Shown here in pieces: positions 7,662 to 16,734 of a DNA stretch of 39,780 nucleotides. This DNA comes from Silicimonas sp. (GTDB lineage Bacteria; Pseudomonadota; Alphaproteobacteria; Rhodobacterales; Rhodobacteraceae). The position numbers and the translations under genes are program-made. The notes under the pieces are model-generated. The model searched no databases. It had not been told where the DNA came from and worked only from the letters and a program-made list of their open reading frames with translations. How positions within the stretch are numbered: the stretch's first letter is position 1; every line of letters begins with the position of its first letter. Location: positions 1 through 39,780 of the forward strand of contig JAJEGW010000013.1 of the NCBI GenBank assembly GCA_022819605.1, written 5' to 3'.

Positions 7662-8192
7662 ATGAAACTCACTGCACACTCTGCAGCAGAATCCGCGGAT
7701 TCGGTCCGGAATGTGGCCATCGCTGATCTGCTCGATACGTGTTTCGACTCTGTGCATGGAGGCCGCACGTATTACAAGCAAGTCCCTCATGAGCGTCTAC
7801 TCGTCTGGAGCGGCAGAGATCTCATCGGCCATGTGGGGATGGACTACAGGATGGTGCGCGTTGGCGAGGCCATCTTGCCCATTCTTGGGATCATTGATCT
7901 TTGCGTTGCTCCACCGGCAAGGAGGCAGGGAATTGGTGCCGCGCTGTTGCAACGGGCGGAGGAACGAGCGAAAGCACAGTCCTTTGCGCTTGCCATGGCC
8001 GACGACCAGAGACTCTACCACGGGACAGGGTACAGCCTGCTTCCTGCCGCGAGCGTGACGTTCCTGGCCATCGATGAGCTGCGCAGCCACAGCGTGATCC
8101 GCCGCGACCTCAGCGACATCTTCATGGTCAAGCAATTGGGTGGGGATGCGTGGCCCGATGGACAGATTGATCTCCTAGGCTACCTTTTTTGA
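7662..8192 (+). CDS. GNAT family N-acetyltransferase
   Basis: 176 residues. The acetyl-CoA binding motif A is clear: IIDLCVAPPARRQGIGAALL (residues about 77-96), with the R-Q-G-I-G-A pyrophosphate loop. It is followed by an ERAKAQ helix and a GTGYSLL motif-B-like strand. The region preceding it (ERLLVWSGRDLIGHVGMDYR) recalls NodA-like GNAT proteins. The substrate is unknown. ATG at 7662 was chosen because AGGA lies 8 nt upstream; longer in-frame starts would run into ureohydrolase-remnant DNA. Nothing in the context specifies a pathway. Confidence 0.75.
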   Translation: MKLTAHSAAESADSVRNVAIADLLDTCFDSVHGGRTYYKQVPHERLLVWSGRDLIGHVGMDYRMVRVGEAILPILGIIDLCVAPPARRQGIGAALLQRAEERAKAQSFALAMADDQRLYHGTGYSLLPAASVTFLAIDELRSHSVIRRDLSDIFMVKQLGGDAWPDGQIDLLGYLF

Positions 8193-8213
8193 TCCTCAGC
8201 CGTCCAACTGCCT

Positions 8214-8522
8214 TCAGATCTTCTTGAGGGTCACCCTCACGCATGGCGGCGAACTCGTGCACCTCTCCGGAAGACCGTCGAGCTTCGCGACCGGCTGCTG
8301 CGACCGGCGCAAATGCCGATGCTCCGTCCCGCTGCCACGTACGACCATACCTACAGTGTTCTTCGACACGCCGAGCCCGCGCGCGATCCCAAGGGTCGAC
8401 CAGCCCTTCAACATCTGCCACATTCTGATGCTCCGCAATCCGGTCGGCACCGGGCGACGATCTGGCGGAAGGCACCTCAGAACGACAGCGAGCGCGCATC
8501 CTCTTGGGCGCGCGCAACGCAA
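8214..8522 (-). pseudogene. IS21 family IstA transposase N-terminal remnant
   Basis: The frame carries MLKGWSTLGIARGLGVSKNTVGMVVRG (8420-8340), the N-terminal helix-turn-helix of IS21 IstA transposases (IARELGVSRNTVRRYLR), followed by KLDGL resembling the KLxPF segment. The frame stops at 8214, long before the catalytic DDE region. There is no IstB partner and no terminal repeat, so it is a relic. Confidence 0.6.
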
Positions 8523-8566
8523 GGCTTCGACGCGGCCAACCGCAATGTGCCGTTTACACGGGCCAT

Positions 8567-8781
8567 TGACTCACGACTGGCAGGCCATTTTCGACCGGGA
8601 CGTGGCTCCCATTGCGTGGCTTCGCCCAGATGGCCTCCACCAAGCTCTTCACGATCTTCTTGCGTCTTTCACAACATCGTCGTGCCGTAGCCGACCTGCG
8701 TTCGCAGGCCTTGCATTTGTTGATCTTTCCGCACGTCCTGCATCGCTGCCTCTCCGGGCCGTCATCGCATCGAAACCGCTA
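8567..8781 (-). repeat. Dispersed repeat, copy B (best preserved Cys-rich ORF relic)
   Basis: The repeat homology spans about 8647-8772. On the minus strand one frame is open from after a stop at about 8781 to a stop at 8567. It encodes CRTCGKINKCKACERR, then CCERRKKIVKSLVEAIW. Two CxxC pairs suggest a zinc ribbon. No start codon or ribosome-binding site is present. Copies A and C carry frameshifted versions of the same peptide. Confidence 0.5.
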
Positions 8782-8943
8782 CGGTTCGATCCCCGGTCCC
8801 TCGCTGTCCGCCGGATGCCGCGGTTCACGGATTTCGACGCTGGCGTCGCCGAACCGATCTTTCCGCTTGTCAGGTTCCGGCGGCATCGAGCCTCGCCGGC
8901 AAGGTTTCTGCACGAACCGATCGCAGGAGGACGGACCCCGTGC

Positions 8944-10218
8944 CTAGGAACGGGGCCGGGGCCCTAGGCCCTGTTCGAGTGCGGACCATGTCACGACCGA
9001 CACCAGAAGCACGCCGACGGCCGACACGTGGAACGGCAGCGCTATCGCCACTCCCCGCCCCAGGGAGTCCTCGAAAGCCCTTACGATCAGGCCGCAGCCA
9101 ATTATGCCCACAGGCATGAGAGCCCAGGCCACGAGCCGGTACAGGCTGTTGACCCGCCCGCGCATCTCGTCCGGAAGGGCGCGCTGCCGGAACGAAACCG
9201 ACACCGTGTTCCAGACCAGTCCGCTGAAATTGAACAGGAAGCACACGAACGCAAGGCTCCACGTGCCTGGCGCCATCGCCATGCAGAAGAAGCTTGGGGC
9301 GGAAAACAGCAAGGCGTACCGGGCGGTGCGTCCCGGACCCAGCCCGGCAACGATCCCGTTGCCGAACCAGCCGCCGAACGCCCCGCCCAGGGCGCCGACC
9401 GCAAGCACGGAACCGTAGTCGAACGACGATCCGCCCAGGTTCTCCTGGACGTGAAGGATCAAGGCCGTCAGCGACATCATGAAGAAGAGGTTCCACGCCC
9501 CGGCCACCGCAGCAAGCTTCAGCAGGACATTGTGCGAAAGCAGGAAGCCGGTCGCCTCCCGGATGTCCTGCCACCAGGTGGACGGACGCCTGTCCAGCGC
9601 GAAGCTGCCGCTGACCCGCAGGAACGCCGCCGCTCCAAGGCCGTACAGGAGCGCCGCCGCCCCAAAGGGCATCCAGGGAGCCCAGATCAAGAGGGCACCG
9701 CCCAGCATCGCTCCGACCAGGGAGTTGCACACCAGTTCCACCGCCCAGTTCCGGCCGTTTGCCCTTTCGAGCGAACCGGACCGCACGATTGAAGGCAGGA
9801 TCGTCTGCATGGCATTGTCCCGGACAACCTCCAGGATTCCCGCGACAAGCGCAGCCGAGACGAGAGTGGCATAAACTGGTAGCGAACTGACCCCGGACTC
9901 CGTCGCCGTACCGAACGGGACATTGAGGTACACCAGCCCGCAGAACGCGGCCAGGAGCAGGAACCGCGCAATGTCCGTTATCATGATCAGCCGCTTGCGG
10001 TTGAACCGGTCCGCGATCACTCCGGCAAGCACCGCAAAGCCCAGCCAACCAACCCTGACCGTGAAAGGCACTGCCGCAACAAGAACGGCGTCACGGGTGA
10101 GCAGCGACGCGGTCCAGGCCCAGCAAACCAAGAGCATGCCGTCGCCGATGTTGGTCGATGCGGTCGAGATCAGCGAATGCCTGAATGCGGGCGGCAGGAT
10201 GTCTTCGCCGCCGCTCAT
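8944..10218 (-). CDS. MFS transporter (EntS-like exporter type)
   Basis: 424 residues with about 12 hydrophobic segments. The loop-2/3 signature GVIADRFNRKRLIMITD (residues about 66-82) is the MFS motif-A variant of the MFS_3 group that includes the enterobactin exporter EntS and macrolide exporters. A second motif-like loop, RALPDEMRGRVNSLYRL, lies about residues 345-361, also typical of that group. It probably exports a small molecule from the cytoplasm; the substrate is unknown. ATG at 10218 was preferred over GTG at 10224. Monocistronic on the minus strand, between the repeat B region and a long gap. Confidence 0.8.
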   Translation of the reverse strand: MSGGEDILPPAFRHSLISTASTNIGDGMLLVCWAWTASLLTRDAVLVAAVPFTVRVGWLGFAVLAGVIADRFNRKRLIMITDIARFLLLAAFCGLVYLNVPFGTATESGVSSLPVYATLVSAALVAGILEVVRDNAMQTILPSIVRSGSLERANGRNWAVELVCNSLVGAMLGGALLIWAPWMPFGAAALLYGLGAAAFLRVSGSFALDRRPSTWWQDIREATGFLLSHNVLLKLAAVAGAWNLFFMMSLTALILHVQENLGGSSFDYGSVLAVGALGGAFGGWFGNGIVAGLGPGRTARYALLFSAPSFFCMAMAPGTWSLAFVCFLFNFSGLVWNTVSVSFRQRALPDEMRGRVNSLYRLVAWALMPVGIIGCGLIVRAFEDSLGRGVAIALPFHVSAVGVLLVSVVTWSALEQGLGPRPRS

Positions 10219-11279
10219 CCGCACCCCGCGCAGTCGCCGCCCCGCTGAGAGCGCGCCCTGCCTGTTCCCGTCGCCGGAAGCTGACCGATTCCTGACACCG
10301 TAAGCTGCCCTCCCGTCAATCCGTTGGACATTGCCGAACCCGGTTCGGTTCGCGCCGTGACGGTATCGCGGTGCTTGACGGACGCGTCACTGCCACCCGC
10401 CTAGTTGCCGACTCAGAGCTGCTTTCTCAACGGTTGCTTGAGATTGAACGGGCGACAGTGACGGATCGTCCATACCACATGGCATTCAAATAGAAACCCG
10501 GGGATCTCCTTCTTGAATGCACGGGCGACGCATGCGTCGCATTGACGGCATCGCCTGCGGAGAGGTCCATGCAAGGGCGCCGAACGCGGCAAGGCGCTGC
10601 AAGAGACGGTCCGCGTGGAATGCTCCGAGCGAGCATCCGGGGCCTGCCGCCGCATGGCCGGAGCTGCAGCCTGAAGGCACCCGTGCTGCCAACCCGCGGC
10701 CCGCCTTCCGGACGCCGCCGTCGCGCCAACGTGCTGCGCGCGCAAGCCGCCGTCCTGATGCAGCGGGCATACGCAGTCATGATCCCGGACGCCCGGAGGC
10801 ACTGGCGTCGACAATGCCGAGCCGGTCCCAATGCTGCCAGTCGAGAAATTCGGCAAGGAACCCTGCTGAAGCGAGATCCAGGTCTTTGTCCTGCTGCTTC
10901 CTCTTGGCTGGTGTTCGAGTTTTGATCTCCTCTGCGTGCCAGTTCAACGAGTGGATGCGGCAATGCCATGGAAAGTGAAATTTGCCTTGTGGCCCCTATG
11001 TCAGTCGCTTACGAAATTCACTCTCCGCAGCGACGTTGTCGTCGTAGCGGATTCCTACGGCGAGCGAACCATTGACTCCGGGAGGTTGCGACACAATGAC
11101 GGCTGCGGACAAGGTTCGATGCGGGGAGTGCGGACAGGTCAGTGGATGAAAAGCTTGGTGCCAGACAAGTTGCCTGCCGGATCTGCGCATCTCGCAAGAG
11201 GGCTGCGAACAGATTCGCCAGGCCCCGTCCTGAACGGGAACCACCCGTCCGCTGTTGCTGAAGACGGAGTTGCTCGACC
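10219..11279. other. 1.06 kb without a recognised gene
   Basis: Frames are open on both strands but none matches a family I know. A short minus-strand stretch (about 10945-10779) has protein-like composition (KRKQQDKDLDLASAGFLAEFL) but starts after a stop and has no ribosome-binding site, so it may be another relic. A 14 bp palindrome CGACGCATGCGTCG lies near 10526-10539. No convincing promoter for the STAND gene that follows is visible. Confidence 0.35.
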
Positions 11280-14200
11280 GTGACGCTTCCTGGCGGACCC
11301 GCAGAAAAGCTCGGCAATCGCTACGAAACGTGGTGGACCGTCTCTGAACTTGTGCGAATGCTTCGCGGAGAGACCGAGGCGATCCGCATTGAGGATCCGG
11401 GTGCGGACAAGGCCGAGTTTGTCGTAACCATTGGTCCCGGCTCTGGCCGTGAACTACATCAGGCGAGGCGAAGTCACCCGAACGGAAAGTGGAGCCTCTC
11501 CAGTCTGCAGCATGATGGTCTTTTGCGCGCGATGGGCGAGCAGTTGGCTGACCCCAAGGTTCGATTCGTCTTTGCCTCGGGCAGCGACGCCAGGGAGCTT
11601 GAGGAGTTGTGCGCCTCCGCAAGAGACGCGCATTCGCAAGAGGAATTCGAGAGCTGCTTCCTCGCGGCCCAACGTCGGGCTGCGGGCTTCGACATCATAT
11701 GCAAATGCTGGCAGTGTGGTCCATCAACTGCCGTTGACCGCTTGCAAAGGATCGACGTCCGGACGATCGACGAGCGGGGACTGGAAGACAAGGTGATGTT
11801 GGGTGTGCAGGTCCTGTTTCTCGGTCAGCCTGCAGCGTTGGTCCAGGACCTTCGATTGATCGTTGCGGACTCGGTTCACCGAACCTGGACGCGATGTGCA
11901 CTTGCCCAACAGCTCGAATCAAGCGGTCATTCAAGGCGACATGTGGTCAGTCCTCAAAGTGCCTTGGCGGCCGTAGAGGAAGCGACGAACCGGTATCTCG
12001 ACAGACAACGGAGCAGGCTCATTCACAACGCGCTGATTCCGCGCACCGCAACGCAATCGTTGCTGGCAGGCATGAGGGAGACAGCGACTGACAGTGTCCT
12101 GACAGGCAAGGCCGGTTCGGGCAAGTCGGGTTGCGTGGTTGAACTCGTGGACGACCTGCGGGAACGGGGTCTTCCCGTACTGGTCTTTCGTCTTGATCGC
12201 GTGCCGTTGGCATCGAACGCGACAACCACCGATTTGGGAAAGTGCCTTGCGCTCGAAGAATCCCCGGTCCTGGTGCTCAAGGCGGCTGTCGAGGCTGCAG
12301 GACGGCCTGGCGTCCTCGTCATCGACCAACTGGACGCTGCGAGCACCATGTCCGGTCGGAGTTCCGGCGCGTTGGAGTTGGTGGAGCAGCTGATTCAGGA
12401 GGCGCGCGGATCGAGTTCAGTCATTCACACCGTAGTGGCTTGCAGGGCATTCGATTGGCAGCACGACCACCGCCTTCGCCGCCTTGTTCCGCCCGATTCC
12501 CACGCTCGGGTTGACGTTGCCGAGCTCTCGGTGGACGAGACCAAGTCTGTTCTGTCTGACGCCGGATTCGACCCCAAACATTTTCGGGAACGTCAATTGG
12601 AGCTTCTCCGGCTCCCGCAGAACCTGTCCCTGTTCGTCGAGGCCGACTTCGATGCGTCCAGCGTGCCGAATTTCGCAACGGAGAAAGCGCTCCTTGACCT
12701 CTACTGGGAAGCCAAGCGCAAGGCGGTGAACGGAGAGCCTGCCGCTGTTTCGGGCATGTGGATGCAGGTGATCGAGGTTCTCTGCAATGAGATGACTGCG
12801 AGGCGGCAACTCTCGGTGCCGAAGGAAGCCCTGGACCACATTTCTCCGACTTACCGTGACCGCATGACATCCGAGGGGGTGCTCACGTCTGATGGAAACC
12901 GTTACGGATTCGGTCATGAGAGCTTTTTCGACTACTGCCATGCACGGCTCTTCGTCAGAAAATCCGAATCGCTGGTCTCTTTCCTGACGCGCTCCGAGCA
13001 GCACTTGTTCCTGCGCGCCCAGGTGCGCCAGATCCTGACCTATCTTCGCGACTCGGATCGCGCCCGATACGTGCAGGAGATCGCGGGCCTGCTGTCTGAC
13101 GACAAAATCCGGGATCACCTCAAGGAACTTGCCTTTGCGCTTCTTTCCGAAGTCCCGGACCCGCAGGAGGACGAGTGGACGATATGGGAATCCTGGCTCG
13201 ACCCCATCGTGACGGCCGCTCGGACAGGAGAGCCCGAATCCAATCCGCTCTCAGCACATTCCAGCCCGCTCTCAACTCTCGCGTGGAGGAAATTCGTCAA
13301 GTCCGAATCCTGGTTTGAGTTCGCCGAGCGACGCGGCACAATCGAGCACTGGCTGGGTTCCGAACGCACCGGGCTGATCGATCTCGCCATGTACTGGCTC
13401 CATGCCAACCACCAGGCCTTTCCCGACCAAGTGGCGATCTTGCTGGAGCCCTATGCGGAGGCTTTCGGCGATTGGCGACAACGAATGAAGGGATTCATGC
13501 AATGGGCGCAGGTGCACCAGAGCCGCCGCCTGTTCGACCTCTTCCTTCGCCTGGTCGACGACGGCACGCTCGACGAGGCACGTGGCCCGATCGGATCGGA
13601 CGGCACGTTCTGGGGCATTCTCCACGGTGCAGTCAAGGACCGTCCCGACTGGATGCCTGAAGTTCTCGCCCTTCGGCTCAAGCGACTCTCGAGTGACGTT
13701 AAGGCCGCAGGGGAAGGTGCGAGCAGAACCGATCTCATTGGCCATGATCGAACCATGAACGAACTGGTGGAACGGTCCGCGGGGTCGTTTCCAGCACGGT
13801 ACGTCGAATGCATTCTCCCGGAAGTGCTCGCGATCTCGGACGCCACTCTGAACGAAGCCGAACCGCCGCGACGTGACCGCGTCTGGGGATATCTCATCAG
13901 GTCCGAGCATCCGGACGGCGGACAGGCCGTGCTCGAAGGGCTGGCCGGAGCGCTTGGCGCGCTTGCGCGCGACGAGACAGTGGACTTGCTAGGCAAGATC
14001 GCAGATTTGCGTCACCGCGAAACGCACACCGCCAATCTCCTTCTCCTGGGCATCTACACTGCAAGTCCCGAGCGATTCGCGGAGGAAGCCGTTTCGATGT
14101 TCTGTGAAGAACCATGGCGATTCGAGTGCGGATATTCCGAGAGTCCGCAATGGTGCGCGATGGAATGCCTGCGGGCAACGTTTCCGTGCTGCACGCTTGA

Positions 14201-15824
14201 GAGCCGCGCAAAGGCGGAAGATACAATTCTCAGCTACTATACCTCCTTTGAACGAAGTCGCCAGGGATCAAGATCCAGAGGTTACGCCCAATTCTCGTTG
14301 CTGTCCGCGATTCCGGCGGAGCATCTCAGCTCGCGTGCCAGCCAGCGCTTCGCCGAACTCAAACGAAAGTTCGGTGAACCGCAAGGAAAGCCAGCAGTGA
14401 TGGAGGCAAGTCTGATCGGTTCTCCGATCGAAAGGGACGGAACGGACAGGATGACCGACGACCAGTGGCTGCGTGCAGTGGCAACGCACCGGTCCGACTC
14501 TCCGTCGTTTTCGCGGGGCGAACCAAGGGGGGGCGCATTTGAGTTGGCGCAGGCCCTCGGATCACGTGTCTCTGAGGAACCAGAACGCTTTGCGCGCCTC
14601 AGCCTCAGATTCCCCGCCGACACGAACCCGAACTACCTGGTGAGTGTCCTTGCCGCATTGAAAGGTGCCCCAATCGAGGTCGACCTCAAGCTCCAGGTGT
14701 GCAGCAAGGCCCTTGACGAAGCGCCCGACCCTTGCGGCAAGGCGTTGGCAGACCTTCTTGGGAGCATCGAGGAAAGGCTGCCGGACGCAGCCGTGGAGAT
14801 GCTGAATTGGCTCGCGACGGAACACGACGATCCTTCGCGGGAGCATTTGCGAGACGATGCCCCGGCGGACGGGCAGCACTTTGGTGGCGACATCCAAGGT
14901 CACGGCATCAACACCACACGCGGCAGGGCTGCACTGGCCATTGGCCAGGTCATCCGTCGCGATGCGACATGCATCGAACGCTTTCGGCCGACGCTGTTCC
15001 GAATGGTTCGCGACCCCAGTCCGGCTGTCCTTTCCTGCGTGGCCGGATCGCTCCGGATTCTTGCCTGGTACGAACCGGAGTTGGCGTTTCTTCTGTTTCA
15101 AGACATGGATCTGTCCGAAGAAGGCCTGCTTGCAACGCGCCCTGTGCGGACATTCATCAAGGAAAGACTTCCGGATCAGTTCTCGGAACTTCGACCGCAT
15201 CTGGAGCGCATGCTGCGATCGCACGAAGCAAAGGTCTGCGAGGCAGGTGCCCGATTGGTGTGCATCGCTTTCCTGTCAGATCAGGATGCAGGTGATCTGG
15301 TCGACGAAGCATTTCATGGAACGACCTGTCAACGCCTTGGCGTTGCCCAGGTCGCTGCGGCCAACATAAACCTTCCTGGGTGCAGACGCTGGTCGGAAGA
15401 CTCTCTCAATGTTCTGTTCAATGATGAAGACAGCAAGGTTAGGAGCGCGGCAGCTTCATGCTTCCGTCAACTCGACGATGAAGACCTGGATGAGCATGGG
15501 GAACTGATAGGGGCTTTCTGCGACAGTCGCGCCTTCCATGAAGATTCCTATGGAGTGATTCGTCTCATGGAGGCCTCTTTGGGACGGCTGCCGGGAATGA
15601 CGTGCGTGGTATGCGAGAAGTTTCTGGATCGCTTCTCTGCCGAAGCCAGGGACATCCGGACGGCCCGTGCCGGCAACGCATTTTTTCTTGCCAAGCTCGT
15701 GTTCAGGACCTACCAGCAGCACCCGAATGACGAATGGACGCCGAGGGCATTGGATCTCATCGACCGTCTGTGTCTTGAAGGGATTGGCGATTCGGGACAG
15801 CAACTTGAGCAGTTCGATCGATAG
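11280..15824 (+). CDS. STAND NTPase with nuclease-like N-terminus (putative anti-phage protein)
   Basis: 1,514 residues. Residues about 12-75 resemble a PD-(D/E)xK nuclease start: GNRYETWWTV, EDPGADKAEF, then ELHQARRS. The usual catalytic lysine of QxK appears to be arginine (Gln61-Ala-Arg63). The NTPase follows: Walker A GKAGSGKS (about 276-283), Walker B VLVIDQLD (about 344-351), a sensor-like VVACRAFDW (about 385) and FGHESFFDYCHARLF (about 541-555) typical of STAND winged-helix regions. About 900 residues of HEAT-like helical repeats form the likely sensor. Such proteins oligomerise on sensing a phage protein. GTG at 11280 has GGAG 10 nt upstream. It lies in an island with a second STAND gene and an RM enzyme. 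No partner gene follows. Confidence 0.75.
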   Translation: MTLPGGPAEKLGNRYETWWTVSELVRMLRGETEAIRIEDPGADKAEFVVTIGPGSGRELHQARRSHPNGKWSLSSLQHDGLLRAMGEQLADPKVRFVFASGSDARELEELCASARDAHSQEEFESCFLAAQRRAAGFDIICKCWQCGPSTAVDRLQRIDVRTIDERGLEDKVMLGVQVLFLGQPAALVQDLRLIVADSVHRTWTRCALAQQLESSGHSRRHVVSPQSALAAVEEATNRYLDRQRSRLIHNALIPRTATQSLLAGMRETATDSVLTGKAGSGKSGCVVELVDDLRERGLPVLVFRLDRVPLASNATTTDLGKCLALEESPVLVLKAAVEAAGRPGVLVIDQLDAASTMSGRSSGALELVEQLIQEARGSSSVIHTVVACRAFDWQHDHRLRRLVPPDSHARVDVAELSVDETKSVLSDAGFDPKHFRERQLELLRLPQNLSLFVEADFDASSVPNFATEKALLDLYWEAKRKAVNGEPAAVSGMWMQVIEVLCNEMTARRQLSVPKEALDHISPTYRDRMTSEGVLTSDGNRYGFGHESFFDYCHARLFVRKSESLVSFLTRSEQHLFLRAQVRQILTYLRDSDRARYVQEIAGLLSDDKIRDHLKELAFALLSEVPDPQEDEWTIWESWLDPIVTAARTGEPESNPLSAHSSPLSTLAWRKFVKSESWFEFAERRGTIEHWLGSERTGLIDLAMYWLHANHQAFPDQVAILLEPYAEAFGDWRQRMKGFMQWAQVHQSRRLFDLFLRLVDDGTLDEARGPIGSDGTFWGILHGAVKDRPDWMPEVLALRLKRLSSDVKAAGEGASRTDLIGHDRTMNELVERSAGSFPARYVECILPEVLAISDATLNEAEPPRRDRVWGYLIRSEHPDGGQAVLEGLAGALGALARDETVDLLGKIADLRHRETHTANLLLLGIYTASPERFAEEAVSMFCEEPWRFECGYSESPQWCAMECLRATFPCCTLESRAKAEDTILSYYTSFERSRQGSRSRGYAQFSLLSAIPAEHLSSRASQRFAELKRKFGEPQGKPAVMEASLIGSPIERDGTDRMTDDQWLRAVATHRSDSPSFSRGEPRGGAFELAQALGSRVSEEPERFARLSLRFPADTNPNYLVSVLAALKGAPIEVDLKLQVCSKALDEAPDPCGKALADLLGSIEERLPDAAVEMLNWLATEHDDPSREHLRDDAPADGQHFGGDIQGHGINTTRGRAALAIGQVIRRDATCIERFRPTLFRMVRDPSPAVLSCVAGSLRILAWYEPELAFLLFQDMDLSEEGLLATRPVRTFIKERLPDQFSELRPHLERMLRSHEAKVCEAGARLVCIAFLSDQDAGDLVDEAFHGTTCQRLGVAQVAAANINLPGCRRWSEDSLNVLFNDEDSKVRSAAASCFRQLDDEDLDEHGELIGAFCDSRAFHEDSYGVIRLMEASLGRLPGMTCVVCEKFLDRFSAEARDIRTARAGNAFFLAKLVFRTYQQHPNDEWTPRALDLIDRLCLEGIGDSGQQLEQFDR

Positions 15825-16108
15825 TGCTGGCTTGCCATGGCACCTCCCACGACGAGGGCTGGCAGCGAGCGGTGCCACAACATTGCCTGGGCATGGCCCT
15901 TTGAAGTTGAATTCGCGATCCGATGCCCGAGCCGTGGCAGAACCACCCCGGATCCGCTGTCATCACGGCCCCTCCGGGCGTTTCCCCGAACTCGCCACTC
16001 AACACCAAAGACGAGAAAATACGTCGTACCCTTCGGAATTTCCCTCACTGCACACATCGTCGGGACGCTCTTGGCTGAAAAGAAGTTTTCGCTGGAAGGA
16101 GGAAGCTA

Positions 16109-16218
16109 TGGGAATACGATGCTTGCACGACGCCGAGGTCCGAAGACCTGCTGACCGGCAAATCTGCTCGGCAACCCTGAAAATTGCAAAAAATCACAGT
16201 AAATTAAGGGGTTCATAG
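16109..16218 (+). CDS. Possible 36-residue peptide with strong ribosome-binding site
   Basis: ATG at 16109 is preceded by AAGGAGG with 5 nt spacing, the best Shine-Dalgarno in the area. It encodes 36 basic residues without a known motif. It may be a genuine small protein or the surviving 5' end of a lost gene. The rest of 15825-16297 shows nothing recognisable. Confidence 0.25.
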
Positions 16219-16297
16219 TTGCTATTCCACTCCGCTGTACGAACGAATATTTGGGGGCCTCTATATACGTGAGTGACCACTTTCTGGCGATGCGTAG

Positions 16298-16510
16298 TTA
16301 TGGGCTTGTATCGCCGCGCGATTTTTCGCCGGCTTCCGCCAGGCGTTTCTTCTTGAGCAGCCGCATGGAAGCTGCGTCGTTAATGGCCTGTTCAGAGGCC
16401 ACCTTGGCTTTCATGTAGTCACTGGTCTCAACCGGCTCCGGAATGGGTTGACTGTCAAGCCAATCAAGCCACGCATTCTGTTCGTCCGTAAGATTTTCGG
16501 CCTTGGGCAT
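16298..16510 (-). CDS. Small protein downstream of the RM gene
   Basis: 70 residues, charged and helical: an acidic NLTDEQNAWLDWLDSQP start, then ETSDYMKAKVASEQAINDAASMRLLKKKRLAEAGEK, which looks like a coiled helix. No known domain. ATG at 16510 is preceded by GGGAAAGAAACTGACA, a weak ribosome-binding site. It is the third leftward gene after the MmeI-like enzyme, 80 bp past the 47-residue gene. It may be an accessory or unrelated small protein; function unknown. Confidence 0.55.
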   Translation of the reverse strand: MPKAENLTDEQNAWLDWLDSQPIPEPVETSDYMKAKVASEQAINDAASMRLLKKKRLAEAGEKSRGDTSP

Positions 16511-16590
16511 TGTCAGTTTCTTTCCCTGTGCGCCCGCCTTGGTGCAATCCCTGTATCATGGCCGCGCTAGTCGGCTTCCTGCAAGTGTCT

Positions 16591-16734
16591 TCACTCATCA
16601 TCGCGCTTCGGCGGCGTGTTCATTACCGCCCGCATGATGTTTTCCGGCGTGTCGGGAATCAAGTCAGGCATAGGCTTCTCGACCGGACGGCCATGCCCGC
16701 GTTTTGGTTCGTCTGCTGTTCCATCTGCAGTCAT
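16591..16734 (-). CDS. 47-residue protein coupled to the RM gene
   Basis: ATG at 16734 overlaps the stop of the RM gene (ATGA), so it is probably translated by reinitiation. The sequence is basic then Pro-rich: GRPVEKPMPDLIPDTPENIMRAVMNTPPK. I recall similar P-x-S/T-P-E-E/N-I-x-R-x-V/L-x-x-TPPK small proteins near bacterial modification genes, but no function is established. Coupling to the RM enzyme suggests an accessory or regulatory role; this is inference. Confidence 0.55.
   Translation of the reverse strand: MTADGTADEPKRGHGRPVEKPMPDLIPDTPENIMRAVMNTPPKRDDE

Noticed and set aside
8870..10048. Long 392-residue open frame on the minus strand
   Set aside because: It is a shadow of the MFS transporter gene in another frame, with Gly/Arg/Ala-rich nonsense composition.
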